Part shown: positions 42,549-50,566 of the stretch, in pieces
How positions within the stretch are numbered: position 1 is the first letter of the stretch
How the letters are laid out: every line of letters begins with the position of its first letter
Assembly: GCF_040659735.1 (NCBI RefSeq)
Contig: NZ_JBFANZ010000017.1
Location: 1 to 64,000, forward strand
Reading direction: 5' to 3'
DNA from: Micromonospora_I sp040659735
GTDB taxonomy: Bacteria > Actinomycetota > Actinomycetes > Mycobacteriales > Micromonosporaceae
DNA: 64,000 bases
Made by a program: the position numbers and the translations under genes
Notes under the pieces: generated by a model
The model's input: only the letters and a program-made list of their open reading frames with translations
Told to the model about the DNA's origin: nothing
Databases searched by the model: none

Positions 42549-42571
42549 GATCATGCCGTTTCCAGGCCGTC
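42549..42571. repeat. 23-bp direct repeat, left copy (integrase 3-prime end)
   Basis: Starts GATCATGCCGTTTCC; 22 of 23 bases agree with the copy at 45803-45825. It covers the last codons (DGLETA, stop) of the decayed integrase on the minus strand. Confidence 0.8.
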
Positions 42572-43238
42572 GCCGGGCTCCGGAGCGTCGTCCTGGTCCT
42601 GGTCCTCACCCAGCGCCTTGTCGATGGATCGTCGGGTGCGGTCCTCGCTCGTCAGCAGCAGGTGCGTGTAGGTCCGGGAGGGTGAAGCCGGGGTCCGCGT
42701 GGCCCAGGTACGCCGAGAGGGCCTTGATGCTCTCCCCGGCGTCCAGCAGCACCGAGGCGTAGGTGTGCCGGAGCACGTGCATCCCGTTGTGCCGGTCGTC
42801 CGGCGCGCCGGTCGCGCGGATCGCGGGTTTCCAGACGCCGGAATTGAACATCGAGCGGGTGAGGGCCAGCCCGGCGGGAGTCGACAGGTACAGCTCGACG
42901 GTCCGCGGTTCGCCGGTCAGGCTGGCCCACGGCAGTGTGACCGCGACTGGTGGATAGTCGACCGCATGCCGCTTCAGCCGGTCGGCGACGGACCTCGGTA
43001 GGGGCACCTCCCGGGACTTGCCGCCCTTCGGTGGCGCGAAGATCAGTTGCCCGCGAACGAGCTTGATCTGACGGGTGACGTGTAGGACGGGCCGTGTTTC
43101 GTCCAGGTCCGCTGGACTGGCCCCGAATATCTCGCCCTGCCGGAGACCGCACCCGGCGACCAGGTCCACCGCCACCCGATACCGCTCCGGCATGTTCTCC
43201 CGGAACGCCGCGAGCCGGGCTACGCGCGAGTGCTTAGC
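42551..43238 (-). pseudogene. Tyrosine recombinase (integrase), truncated and frameshifted
   Basis: C-terminal catalytic domain of a phage/ICE-type integrase. The open frame starts at about 43238 (AKHSRVARLAAFRENMPERY) directly after a stop, so the N-terminal DNA-binding half is missing. The active-site Arg is in GCGLRQGEIFG, and His/Arg in MHVLRHTYASVLLD and YLGHADPGFTL. At 42676-42678 a run of three G (plus strand) shifts the frame; reading two instead restores LRTYTHLLLTSEDRTRRSID, including the nucleophile Tyr, and continues to a natural stop at 42551. One base insertion plus truncation make it non-functional. Confidence 0.88.
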
Positions 43239-43301
43239 TCAACCCACCGATAGGAATGCATCGGCCCGGCCTCCTCGCGGGAGCCGGGCCTTCCGCGTTG
43301 A

Positions 43302-43646
43302 TCAGGCTGCTGTTAGCTTCCGTACGACGTATTGGTTGAGGCTCAGTCCATCCTCCGCAGCATGGGTTGCCAGCTCGCGGTGCAGGCTTTCTCCGACGCG
43401 AACGTTGAACTTGCCTGAGTAGCTACGCTCGGCGAACGGCTCCGGCGCTTCCTCGCCTTGCTGCTCCATGTCCGCGATTACCTCACGCAGTAGGTCTTCG
43501 AGTCCCCGCAGGGCATCGATTTGGGAGGAAGCCAGCCACGAAAGGGACGGAAACTCGGCGCAGGTGGCGACGAATTCGTTGTCCTGGGCCGACCACGTAA
43601 CGCGGTAGGTGTAGTGGGTTACCTCGGGACGGGCAACGGTCTGCAT
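43302..43646 (-). CDS. hicB: HicB-family antitoxin
   Basis: A 114-residue antitoxin. The N-terminal half is the partial RNase H-like HicB fold (YRVTWSAQDNEFVATCAEFP, SLSWLASSQIDALRGLEDLL) and the C-terminal part is a ribbon-helix-helix DNA-binding domain (SGKFNVRVGESLHRELATHA, AEDGLSLNQYVVRKLTAA). The ATG at 43646 overlaps the hicA stop (TGATG) after AAGGAGG; a GTG at 43649 is also possible. It should neutralise HicA and repress the operon through the upstream palindrome. Confidence 0.88.
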   Translation of the reverse strand: MQTVARPEVTHYTYRVTWSAQDNEFVATCAEFPSLSWLASSQIDALRGLEDLLREVIADMEQQGEEAPEPFAERSYSGKFNVRVGESLHRELATHAAEDGLSLNQYVVRKLTAA

Positions 43647-43891
43647 CACATGGCCTCCTTCTTTTCGATCGCCTTTAGCACTTGTCGTACTTGGTACGCC
43701 TTTGCCTTGCCTTTGTCATTCTGGATATTTACGCGCGGGTCCCCCGCCCACGGCATCTTGAAGACTGCGTGGGAAGTCCCGTCTTGCCGCGGCTCCCCGA
43801 AGTAGTGCTCGCACACCCTCTTGAGATCGTTGTAGGCGATGTTCTGCGGGTTGCTTCGCATCGCTTCTATGATTTTGTTTACCGAGGGCAC
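43646..43891 (-). CDS. hicA: HicA-family mRNA interferase toxin
   Basis: An 81-residue double-stranded-RNA-binding-fold toxin. The N-terminal helix segment IAYNDLKRVCEHYFGEPRQD is followed by GTSHAVFKMPWAGDPRVNIQ, with the His in GTSHAVFK where HicA has its active-site His, and the end KAYQVRQVLKAIEKKEAM matches the HicA C-terminal helix. It would cut mRNA when free. It starts with GTG at 43891, upstream of hicB, the usual toxin-first order of this family. Confidence 0.85.
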   Translation of the reverse strand: MPSVNKIIEAMRSNPQNIAYNDLKRVCEHYFGEPRQDGTSHAVFKMPWAGDPRVNIQNDKGKAKAYQVRQVLKAIEKKEAM

Positions 43892-43908
43892 ACCTCGATG
43901 GTACTACG

Positions 43909-43920
43909 TGTGGTACCACA
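43909..43920. promoter_or_regulatory. Palindromic operator upstream of hicAB
   Basis: TGTGGTACCACA, a perfect 12-bp palindrome 18 bp before the hicA GTG; a half-site-like TGGTAC also lies at 43899. Ribbon-helix-helix antitoxins bind such sites, so autoregulation by HicB is likely. Confidence 0.6.
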
Positions 43921-44062
43921 TGGCAACCGCTTCGGATGCACGCCTACCCGTAACCATGCGTGCGCATGCTGGGGCTAGTTCTTTCGACTGCGCCAGAGAA
44001 GGCGGGATGTTGCGCCCGGCACCATCGTCATGTAGTCCGGGTGATCGTCCCGCTCAGGGGCG

Positions 44063-44076
44063 CTCGGAAGTTTGTT
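44063..44076 (+). repeat. 14-bp direct repeat, left copy
   Basis: CTCGGAAGTTTGTT, identical to 44905-44918. The pair encloses the DUF2625 gene and about 840 bp of DNA. Confidence 0.75.
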
Positions 44077-44144
44077 CTGTCGGCTCCACGTGATGCGTGA
44101 CGGATTGCGCTCAGTTGATCCGTGACAAGTCCGGCTAGACGATC

Positions 44145-44798
44145 ATGCCTGCGTTCAGGCAAGCTACGGCCGTGGAGCAGTCGGCATGGACTGAGGTGTC
44201 CGCAGCGGTGACGGCGGCCCCGTACCCGGTTGAGGTGCTGCCCGCCGAGCCTGTGCGCGCGGAAGCCTGCCTGGCGGCGCTGGGAATCACGACTCGTTCG
44301 TGGCTTGGTGCGGTTGTCGCCAACACTGGCGGGCTGCTGGTGGACCATGGTTGGCTACGCGTCCTCGGTAGCGGCCACGATGGGCTTCCGGACGTAGCAA
44401 TCGAGTCGGACCCGACGGGCCCCTGGGTCGTCGTCGGTTACGACGTCATGGGCGGCCAGTACGTGTGGGTGCCGGCACAGCCTGGCGGGAAGCCGACCGT
44501 CCATTACTTCGGTCCGGATGATCTCGAATGGCTGGACCTCGACCAGGGGTACGCCGACTGGCTGTATGCGGTCCTCGCTGGTTCGCTGACTCAGTTCTAC
44601 GACACTCTGCGGTGGCCGGGGTGGGAATCGGAAGTCGATGCGCTCGCCGCCGACCAGGGAATCAGCGCATGGCCGCCGCCGTGGTCAGAGGAGGGAAAGG
44701 ATCTCTCCACAGCGTCCCGGAAGGCGGTTCCATTGCCGCAGCTGGTGTCGTTCTACCAGGACACCGCACGCCAACTGGGGTCCACGGAAGAGCGTTAG
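44145..44798 (+). CDS. DUF2625-family protein (SUKH/SMI1-like)
   Basis: A 217-residue protein with the DUF2625 pattern: CLAALGITTRSWLGAVVANT, GGLLVDHGWLRVLGSGHDGL, and later HYFGPDDLEWLDLDQGYADW and DTLRWPGWESEVDALAADQG. DUF2625 is related to SUKH/SMI1-KNR4 proteins, many of which are immunity proteins against secreted toxins. No toxin gene is visible nearby, so it may be an orphan immunity gene carried by the island. The start ATG has little ribosome-site support. GC content and codon use look slightly lower than in the core genes. Confidence 0.85.
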   Translation: MPAFRQATAVEQSAWTEVSAAVTAAPYPVEVLPAEPVRAEACLAALGITTRSWLGAVVANTGGLLVDHGWLRVLGSGHDGLPDVAIESDPTGPWVVVGYDVMGGQYVWVPAQPGGKPTVHYFGPDDLEWLDLDQGYADWLYAVLAGSLTQFYDTLRWPGWESEVDALAADQGISAWPPPWSEEGKDLSTASRKAVPLPQLVSFYQDTARQLGSTEER

Positions 44799-45266
44799 CG
44801 ACGCCCATCCATTGTCTGGGCTGCCCTCATCCGTTCCATCAGCTCCCCGCCAGTGTCACCCATCAAGTGGAGCCACCGCGTAACGCATCAAGCGAAGTAC
44901 GACACTCGGAAGTTTGTTTCCCTGTGAGAAGTTTCTGTACGTCTATCAAGGCGGCCCGCTTCGCAGGCCGCGCGCGCCGCCGAACCTGGGCCGGGCCGAA
45001 GGCCCGCCGCCGCGCCTCTGGCCTTCGGCCGCCAGCGCGTCGGTTGCAGCCCGCCGGCGGCGCGACATGCGACGAAGCCCCGGCCGCCATGGGTACTGGC
45101 AGATCCGGGGCTTCGGTATCAGTCGACACAAGGGGAGTGCCTCCGGCGGGGTCCTCAGGCACTGCGGGATGGCTAGGGGTGCGGAGAGGGAGCGACGCGT
45201 GGGTCAAGGCAGCTGACAGTGCGTCCAGGCCTGCCTTGCAGTGACTTGACTGAGGCGCCACACGCG
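44799..45266. other. Intergenic region of the island with hairpins, no gene seen
   Basis: No convincing reading frame. It contains the 14-bp repeat copy at 44905-44918, a 10-bp-stem hairpin GAAGCCCCGG (45074-45083) with CCGGGGCTTC (45105-45114), the inverted word GGCCGAAGGCC-GGCCTTCGGCC near 44995-45030, and CAAGGCAG (45205-45212) with CTGCCTTG (45231-45238). The last could terminate the GNAT gene on the minus strand. Confidence 0.5.
44905..44918 (+). repeat. 14-bp direct repeat, right copy
   Basis: Exact copy of CTCGGAAGTTTGTT at 44063-44076; see that entry. Confidence 0.75.
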
Positions 45267-45761
45267 TCAGGCCCCGATCTCAGCGACCATCGTGTCCGCG
45301 TCCTCGAACGACTCAACCGTGCGAAACCCTTCAGCGGCGTACAGCCTCGCAGCGAAGTTCGCCCGCTCCACGCTCAGCGACACCGTGCGGATGCCACGTT
45401 CTCGTGCGGCGTCCAGAACAGCGCGCAAAAGCATCCGGCCCACACCCCGGCCCCTCCAGGTTTCCACCACGCCGATACTCAGCTCCGGCACGTCGTCACT
45501 CACGTACCCGTAGCCCGGATCAGCGGCGGTCAGGTATCGGAACCAGGCCGCGCCGACTGGCCGATCAGCCGGGTCCACCGCGACCAGGCCGAAGTCGTTT
45601 GGCTGCGTCCAACCGGTGACATAGTGAGCCAGCGCGGGATTCGCCATGATCTGCTCGCGAGACCAGTTGCGCTCAGACAGCCAGTTCACGGCCTCGACGA
45701 GCATGTCAACCAGGAATTCGGATTCAGCCGACGTGGCTGCGCGGATGCCGAGGTCAGTCAA
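45267..45761 (-). CDS. GNAT-family N-acetyltransferase
   Basis: A 164-residue acetyltransferase. The acetyl-CoA pyrophosphate-binding motif is VVETWRGRGVGRMLLRAVLD, preceded by PELSIGVVE and followed by AARLYAAEGFRTVESFEDAD, all typical of the GNAT fold. The N-terminus starts at a TTG (45761, GIRAATSAESEFLVDMLVEA follows) after GAGG; a GTG at 45777 is an alternative. Substrate unknown. It lies at the right end of the degraded island. Confidence 0.85.
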   Translation of the reverse strand: MTDLGIRAATSAESEFLVDMLVEAVNWLSERNWSREQIMANPALAHYVTGWTQPNDFGLVAVDPADRPVGAAWFRYLTAADPGYGYVSDDVPELSIGVVETWRGRGVGRMLLRAVLDAARERGIRTVSLSVERANFAARLYAAEGFRTVESFEDADTMVAEIGA

Positions 45762-45802
45762 CGCCGAAGCCTCGCACACAAGACAAGATCGGACAGAGCC
45801 AA

Positions 45803-45825
45803 GATCATGCCGTCTCCAGGCCGTC
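45803..45825. repeat. 23-bp direct repeat, right copy
   Basis: One mismatch to 42549-42571. On the minus strand it also reads as a C-terminal coding end (LDGLETA, stop) preceded by an open stretch to about 45925, as if the tail of a second integrase-like gene remained. Confidence 0.75.
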
Positions 45826-45933
45826 CAACGCGAACCAACAGCGACCATCATTGGCCATCGACGCCTGATGCGGGTGCAGCTCAGGGGCCGTCTCGTCCGA
45901 TTCGACCGAGTACTTCCACGAACTGGATCAATA

Positions 45934-45948
45934 CCGCTGGAAGTAGCG
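45934..45948 (+). repeat. 15-bp repeat, possible right attachment core
   Basis: CCGCTGGAAGTAGCG, one mismatch to the copy at the smr 3-prime end (42481-42495), and also read as codons for RWK and a stop. Confidence 0.4.
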
Positions 45949-46013
45949 CGAGGACTGCGGCTTGCCACTAAACCGGTCGCGGTCTGTCGTACCGGACCCA
46001 GAGAATCAGCCTC

Positions 46014-47300
46014 ATGCTGCGTCTCGCTCTGCCCCGCCGCCCGGAAGCGCGGCGGATCCTCGTCGGCACTTTCCTGTCGGCGGTCGGCCGCGGCCTCACT
46101 CTGCCGTTCCTGTTCATCTACCTGACCGACGTCCGGGGGCTGTCTGACGCCCGCGCCGGCCTGGTGATCGGCTGGTACGGCGCGGTGACGCTCGCCCTGT
46201 CGCCGTTGGGCGGCACGCTCATCGACCGGTTCGGGGCGCGGCGCATCGTCGTGCCCTGTCTGTTCATCGAGGCCGCGGGCGTGGCCTCGCTGGCACTCGT
46301 CGACTCGACGGCCTCCGCCTTCGGCGCGGCCTCGCTGATGGCTCTGGGCGGCTCGGCGATCTGGTCGGGGCAGGCGACCATCCTCGCCTCGGTCACCGGC
46401 GAGGGGGAGCGGCAGCGGGTCTTCGGGCTGCAGTTCGCCCTACTCAACCTCGGCATCGGGGTCGGTGGCCTGACGTCCGGCGCGATCGTCGACACCGCCC
46501 GCCTGGTGACCTTCCAGGCAATCTATGTGATCGATGCGCTGAGCTATCTCGCGCCGGCGGTGATCCTGCTGACCATGCCGGCCGTCGGCCGCCGGCTCGC
46601 CGACCCCGCGGAGACCGGTGTTGCCAAGTCGGGCGGGGGGTACCTCACCGTCCTGCGCGACCGTCCGTTCCGGCGGCTGGTGATTTTCGGTCTCGTGCTC
46701 ACCACCTGTGGCTACGCCCAGATCGAGGTCGGCTTCACCGCGTACGCGGTCCGGGTCGCGGAGGTGACCCCCCGGGTGGTGGCGTGGGCGCTCGCGGCGA
46801 ACACGGTGATGATCGTGCTGTCGCAGCTTGTGGTGATCCGCCGGATGGAGGGGCGGAGCCGGTCCGGTGCGCTCGCCGTGGTGGGCGTGGTGTTCGCGAC
46901 CGCCTGGCTGGTGCTCGGCGCCGCCGGCCTCGTCGGCGCCGGTAGCGCGTTCGCCGGGGCGCTCTGTGTCGTGGCCTGCGCCGCGATCTTCGGTTTCGGC
47001 GAGACCATGCTCTCGCCGGTGATGCCCGCTCTTACCAACGCGCTGGCCACCGATGAGCTGCGTGGCCGGTACAACGCCATGAGCTCGATGATTTTCGGGA
47101 TCAGCGGGGTGATCGGTCCGGTGACGGCCGGTCCGCTCATCGGCGCGGGCGGCGGGGCGATCTGGGTGGGGGTGGTGACCGGCGGGTGCCTGCTGGCGTC
47201 GTTGCTGGCGTTGTCGCTGCGGCCGCTGCTCTCGGCGGCGCAGGACGGGCGCATCGTGGTGAGGGAGACGGTCGACGAGCCGGAGCCGGCCCACCGGTGA
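46014..47300 (+). CDS. Major facilitator superfamily transporter
   Basis: A 428-residue membrane protein with about twelve helices, for example VGTFLSAVGRGLTLPFLFIY and LVIGWYGAVTLALSPLGGTL. The MFS signature between helices 2 and 3 is GGTLIDRFGARRIV (G-X3-D-R-X-G-R-R like). The second half has LVVIRRMEGRSRSGALAVVG and MSSMIFGISGVIGPVTAGPL. It belongs to the drug-exporter-like part of the superfamily; substrate unknown. It follows the island and precedes the cellulase gene on the same strand. Confidence 0.92.
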   Translation: MLRLALPRRPEARRILVGTFLSAVGRGLTLPFLFIYLTDVRGLSDARAGLVIGWYGAVTLALSPLGGTLIDRFGARRIVVPCLFIEAAGVASLALVDSTASAFGAASLMALGGSAIWSGQATILASVTGEGERQRVFGLQFALLNLGIGVGGLTSGAIVDTARLVTFQAIYVIDALSYLAPAVILLTMPAVGRRLADPAETGVAKSGGGYLTVLRDRPFRRLVIFGLVLTTCGYAQIEVGFTAYAVRVAEVTPRVVAWALAANTVMIVLSQLVVIRRMEGRSRSGALAVVGVVFATAWLVLGAAGLVGAGSAFAGALCVVACAAIFGFGETMLSPVMPALTNALATDELRGRYNAMSSMIFGISGVIGPVTAGPLIGAGGGAIWVGVVTGGCLLASLLALSLRPLLSAAQDGRIVVRETVDEPEPAHR

Positions 47301-47366
47301 CGGTGGCGGTGGCAATGGACGCGGGGCGTGCGTGGTGCGCCGGTTCTTGATCGACCCGGCCACCTA

Positions 47367-47395
47367 TTGACACACGCGTAACACGCTGCAAATAT
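47367..47395 (+). promoter_or_regulatory. Promoter of the GH9 cellulase gene
   Basis: TTGACA (47367-47372), 17-bp spacer, AAATAT (47390-47395). The -35 box is perfect. The cellulase operator begins 11 bp after the -10 box, where a bound repressor would block transcription. Confidence 0.65.
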
Positions 47396-47406
47396 GCGGA
47401 ACAGAT

Positions 47407-47420
47407 TGGGAGCGCTCCCA
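47407..47420. promoter_or_regulatory. CebR/CelR-type operator TGGGAGCGCTCCCA
   Basis: A perfect 14-bp palindrome identical to the known operator of the LacI-family cellulose-utilisation repressors CelR (Thermobifida) and CebR (Streptomyces). It lies just downstream of the promoter and 87 bp before the cellulase start. Induction by cellobiose or related sugars is expected. The repressor gene is not in this window. Confidence 0.9.
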
Positions 47421-47509
47421 GCTTCTCACCGCACTCTTTCGATGCCCCGCACGACACCCCCGGCAGCGGCACCCGCCCCGGTCGCCGCTCACCCATCGGA
47501 AGGAATCAC

Positions 47510-49783
47510 GTGGTCACACGATCCCGGCGGCGGGCCGCACCGCTCGCCGTCACCGTCGCGGCCGCGCTGGCCGCCGCCGGCCTGACCGGCTCCGCCGCCT
47601 ACGCCGACGCGCCCGAACAGATCGTCAACGGCACCTTCGACAACGGCCACGCCCCCTGGTGGGGCACCGCCAACCTCACCCTCGACTCCAGCGCCGGCCA
47701 GCTCTGCGCCACCATCCCGGGCGGCACCGTCAACCCATGGGACGTGATCATCGGGCAGGACAACGTGCCGCTGGTCGCGGGTGAGACGTACGAGTTCCGG
47801 TTCTTCGGCAAGGCCACTCCGGCCAAGGTCGGCAAGGCGCTCGTCCAGCTCCCGGTGGACCCGTACACGCAGTATCTGGCGGTCAACCCGGAGCTCAGCG
47901 TCTCCGGCAACGACTACACGTACACCTTCACCTCCCCGGTGGATCTCCCCAACGCGCAGGTCGCGTTCCAGCTCGGCGGCAGTGCCACGGCGTGGACCTT
48001 CTGCGCGGACAACGTGTCGCTGAAGGGTGGCGCGGAGCCCGGCGGCCACGTGCCCGACACGGGGCCGCGGGTGCGGGTCAACCAGGTGGGCTACCTGCCG
48101 AAGGGGCCCAAGAACGCGACCATCGTCACCGATGCCACCGCGGCTCTGCCATGGCAGCTCAAGAACGGCGCCGGGCAGGTGGTCGCCAGCGGGCAGAGCA
48201 CCCCGCGCGGGCTGGACGCCTCGTCCGGGCAGCGCGTGCACTCGGTGGACTTCGGGGCCTACCGCACCGAGGGCACTGGATACACGCTGACCGCGGACGG
48301 CGAGACGAGCCGGCCGTTCGACATCGGTGCGGGCCTCTACGAGCAACTGCGCGCCGACGCGCTCAAGTTCTACTACCCGCAGCGCAGCGGCATCGAGATC
48401 CTCGAGCGCCTCCGGCCCGGCTACGGTCGCCCGGCCGGTCACGTCGGCGTCGCGCCCAACCAGGGCGACACCCAGGTGCCGTGCCAGCCGGGAGTCTGCG
48501 ACTACACGCTGAACGTCGCGGGCGGCTGGTACGACGCGGGCGACCACGGCAAGTACGTGGTCAACGGGGGCGTCTCGGTCTACCAGCTGATGAGCGAGTA
48601 CGAGCGTTCGCTGGTGGCCCGGACCGGCAGGCCGTGGAACCTGCGCGACGGGTCGCTCAACGTGCCGGAGAGCGGCAACACGGTGCCGGACATTCTCGAC
48701 GAGGCGCGCTGGGAGCAGGAGTTCCTGCTCAGCATGCAGGTGCCGGCGGGCAAGCCACGGGCGGGCATGGCCCACCACAAGATCCACGATGAGTCGTGGA
48801 CCGGCCTGCCGCTGCTGCCGCACCTCGACGCGAAGAAGCGCGAGCTGCACCCGCCGTCGACCGCGGCGACGCTCAACCTGGCGGCCACCGCGGCCCAGGC
48901 GGCGCGCGTCTTCCTCCCGTACGACCGGGCCTTCGCCGCCCGCAACCTGGCGGCGGCGAAGACGGCCTGGGCCGCGGCGAAGGCGAACCCGGCGAGCTAC
49001 GCCGACCCGGCCGACGGTAACGGCGGGGGCGCGTACAACGACAGTGACGTGAGCGACGAGTTCTACTGGGCCGCCGCCGAGCTCTACATCACCACCGGCG
49101 GCAGGGAGTTCCGCGACTTTGTCCTCGCCTCCCCGCACCACACCGCCGACATCTGGCGGGAGCGCGGCTTCGACTGGGGAAGCACCGCCCAGCTCGGTCG
49201 CCTCGACCTGGCGACGTTGCCGAACCGGCTGCCCGACCGGGAACGGGTACGGGCCTCGGTCGTGCAGGGCGCCGACAAGTACCTCGTCACGCTCAAGGCC
49301 CACCCGTACGGCATCCCGTACGCGCCGAGCGACAACACGTACGACTGGGGTTCCAACAACCTGATCCTCAACAACGCCGTCGTCATGGCGACCGCCTTCG
49401 ACATCACCGGCAGGTCGACGTACCGCGAGGGGGTGCTGGAGACGATGGACTACATCTTCGGCCGCAATGCGCTCAACCAGTCCTATGTGACCGGTTACGG
49501 AGAGGTGGCGTCCCGCAACCAGCACAGCCGCTGGTACGCCCACCAACTCAACCCGGACCTGCCGAACCCGCCCCGCGGGACGTTGGCCGGTGGTCCAAAC
49601 TCCTCGATCCAGGACCCGGTGGCGCAGCAGAAGCTGCGTAATTGCGCCCCGCAGTTCTGCTACATCGACGACATCGAGTCCTGGTCCACCAACGAGTTGA
49701 CCATCAACTGGAACTCCCCGCTCGCCTGGGTCGCCGCGTTCGTCGCGGATCAGGGCGCCGGGGACGCCCGCGGCCGGGGCTAG
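47510..49783 (+). CDS. Secreted GH9 endoglucanase with CBM4/9-like and Ig-like modules
   Basis: A 757-residue secreted cellulase. Residues 1-33 are a signal peptide (GTG start). Residues about 34-175 form a CBM4/9-type carbohydrate-binding module (QIVNGTFDNGHAPWWGTANL, WTFCADNVSLKGG). Residues 185-275 are the CelD_N immunoglobulin-like domain (VRVNQVGYLPKGPKNATIVT). The GH9 domain follows, with the catalytic Asp region in GGWYDAGDHGKYVVNGG and the acid Glu in SWSTNELTINWNSPLAWVAA near the end. It should cleave beta-1,4-glucan outside the cell, under the operator at 47407. Confidence 0.95.
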   Translation: MVTRSRRRAAPLAVTVAAALAAAGLTGSAAYADAPEQIVNGTFDNGHAPWWGTANLTLDSSAGQLCATIPGGTVNPWDVIIGQDNVPLVAGETYEFRFFGKATPAKVGKALVQLPVDPYTQYLAVNPELSVSGNDYTYTFTSPVDLPNAQVAFQLGGSATAWTFCADNVSLKGGAEPGGHVPDTGPRVRVNQVGYLPKGPKNATIVTDATAALPWQLKNGAGQVVASGQSTPRGLDASSGQRVHSVDFGAYRTEGTGYTLTADGETSRPFDIGAGLYEQLRADALKFYYPQRSGIEILERLRPGYGRPAGHVGVAPNQGDTQVPCQPGVCDYTLNVAGGWYDAGDHGKYVVNGGVSVYQLMSEYERSLVARTGRPWNLRDGSLNVPESGNTVPDILDEARWEQEFLLSMQVPAGKPRAGMAHHKIHDESWTGLPLLPHLDAKKRELHPPSTAATLNLAATAAQAARVFLPYDRAFAARNLAAAKTAWAAAKANPASYADPADGNGGGAYNDSDVSDEFYWAAAELYITTGGREFRDFVLASPHHTADIWRERGFDWGSTAQLGRLDLATLPNRLPDRERVRASVVQGADKYLVTLKAHPYGIPYAPSDNTYDWGSNNLILNNAVVMATAFDITGRSTYREGVLETMDYIFGRNALNQSYVTGYGEVASRNQHSRWYAHQLNPDLPNPPRGTLAGGPNSSIQDPVAQQKLRNCAPQFCYIDDIESWSTNELTINWNSPLAWVAAFVADQGAGDARGRG

Positions 49784-49790
49784 CCCGGTG

Positions 49791-49837
49791 GATCGTGGTC
49801 TGTTGCTGCCCTTCCCGGGAAGCAACAGACCACGATC
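49791..49837 (+). terminator. Strong hairpin terminator after the cellulase gene
   Basis: GATCGTGGTCTGTTGCT (49791-49807) pairs perfectly with 49821-49837, a 17-bp stem, and CTTCCCGGGAAG extends the pairing inside the loop. It lies 8 bp after the stop. There is no long T-run, but it is convergent with the M28 remnant and may serve both. Confidence 0.7.
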
Positions 49838-50566
49838 TACGCTGCTAGAGCTCGTACGTCCGCGCCACGGCCATGGGTCCGTCCGCCGCGGCGGGCCAGC
49901 CAGCCGAGCGGGCCGACGGCGAGCAGCGCGAGCGCCGCCAGCGGCCAGATCAGTAGGGCCGGGTACGACACCAGCCCGGCCGGCACCGGGAAGTAGGTGG
50001 CGTCACCGTCGGCGCGCGGTGCCGGGATGTCGGCCGCGCCGAGGGCACGGGCGAGGGCACGGGCGAGGGCGAGGAGACTTCTCGCCGTGCTGCTGCAGAC
50101 CCGGCCGGTCGACGGAGGCCCGAGCACGAACACGATGTCGTTGCGGGGCCGGGGACCGCCGGAAACACGCGGGCGACCTCCAGGATCGCCGGGGTGCCAC
50201 CGGCGCCCCCGCCGAGCTTGACCGGCCTCCGGGCCGACCGGGTCCTGCACCTCGGTCTCCAGGCCCAGGCCACGCAACGTCGACACGATGTGCTGCCTGG
50301 CCCGGTCGTTCGCCGTCCTGCCGGCCACGTGCACCTCGCTGGCGATGGTCCGCACGTGCCCGTGAGCCCGACCGGCGCTGAACTCCCCGGCGGGCGTCGC
50401 CGTACCCAATGGCGTGGGCGGACGGAGCGCGAGCAGCGTGAGCGTGCCGAGCGCGTGGGGCGCGGCGAGACCGTCCGGCGCGCGGCGGCCGGGACGGAGC
50501 AGCGCGCGAAGGGGTGTCCCGAGGGGTGCGCCCGCGGTGCCTCCTGCCTGTGACGGGTCGCACCAT
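49837..50566 (-). pseudogene. M28-family peptidase, internally deleted and frameshifted
   Basis: The piece at 50409-50230 (FSAGRAHGHVRTIASEVHVA, GRTANDRARQHIVSTLRGLG, LETEVQDPVG) is the start of the periplasmic domain of a membrane M28 aminopeptidase-like protein. It then loses frame and jumps over the metal-binding core. A later piece (DIVFVLGPPSTGRVCSSTAR to PAGLVSYPALLIWPLAALAL) resembles the C-terminal membrane part. Upstream, a Met at 50566 starts in yet another frame. No zinc-binding His/Asp/Glu motifs remain, so the gene is dead. Confidence 0.75.

Noticed and set aside
44863..45261. 132-codon minus-strand frame in the island
   Set aside because: No ribosome site and low-complexity Ala/Pro/Arg sequence; it lies in a hairpin-rich non-coding region.
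47489..49825. 778-codon minus-strand frame covering the cellulase gene
   Set aside because: Very long only because high GC suppresses stops; the GH9 protein on the plus strand has complete domains and a signal peptide.
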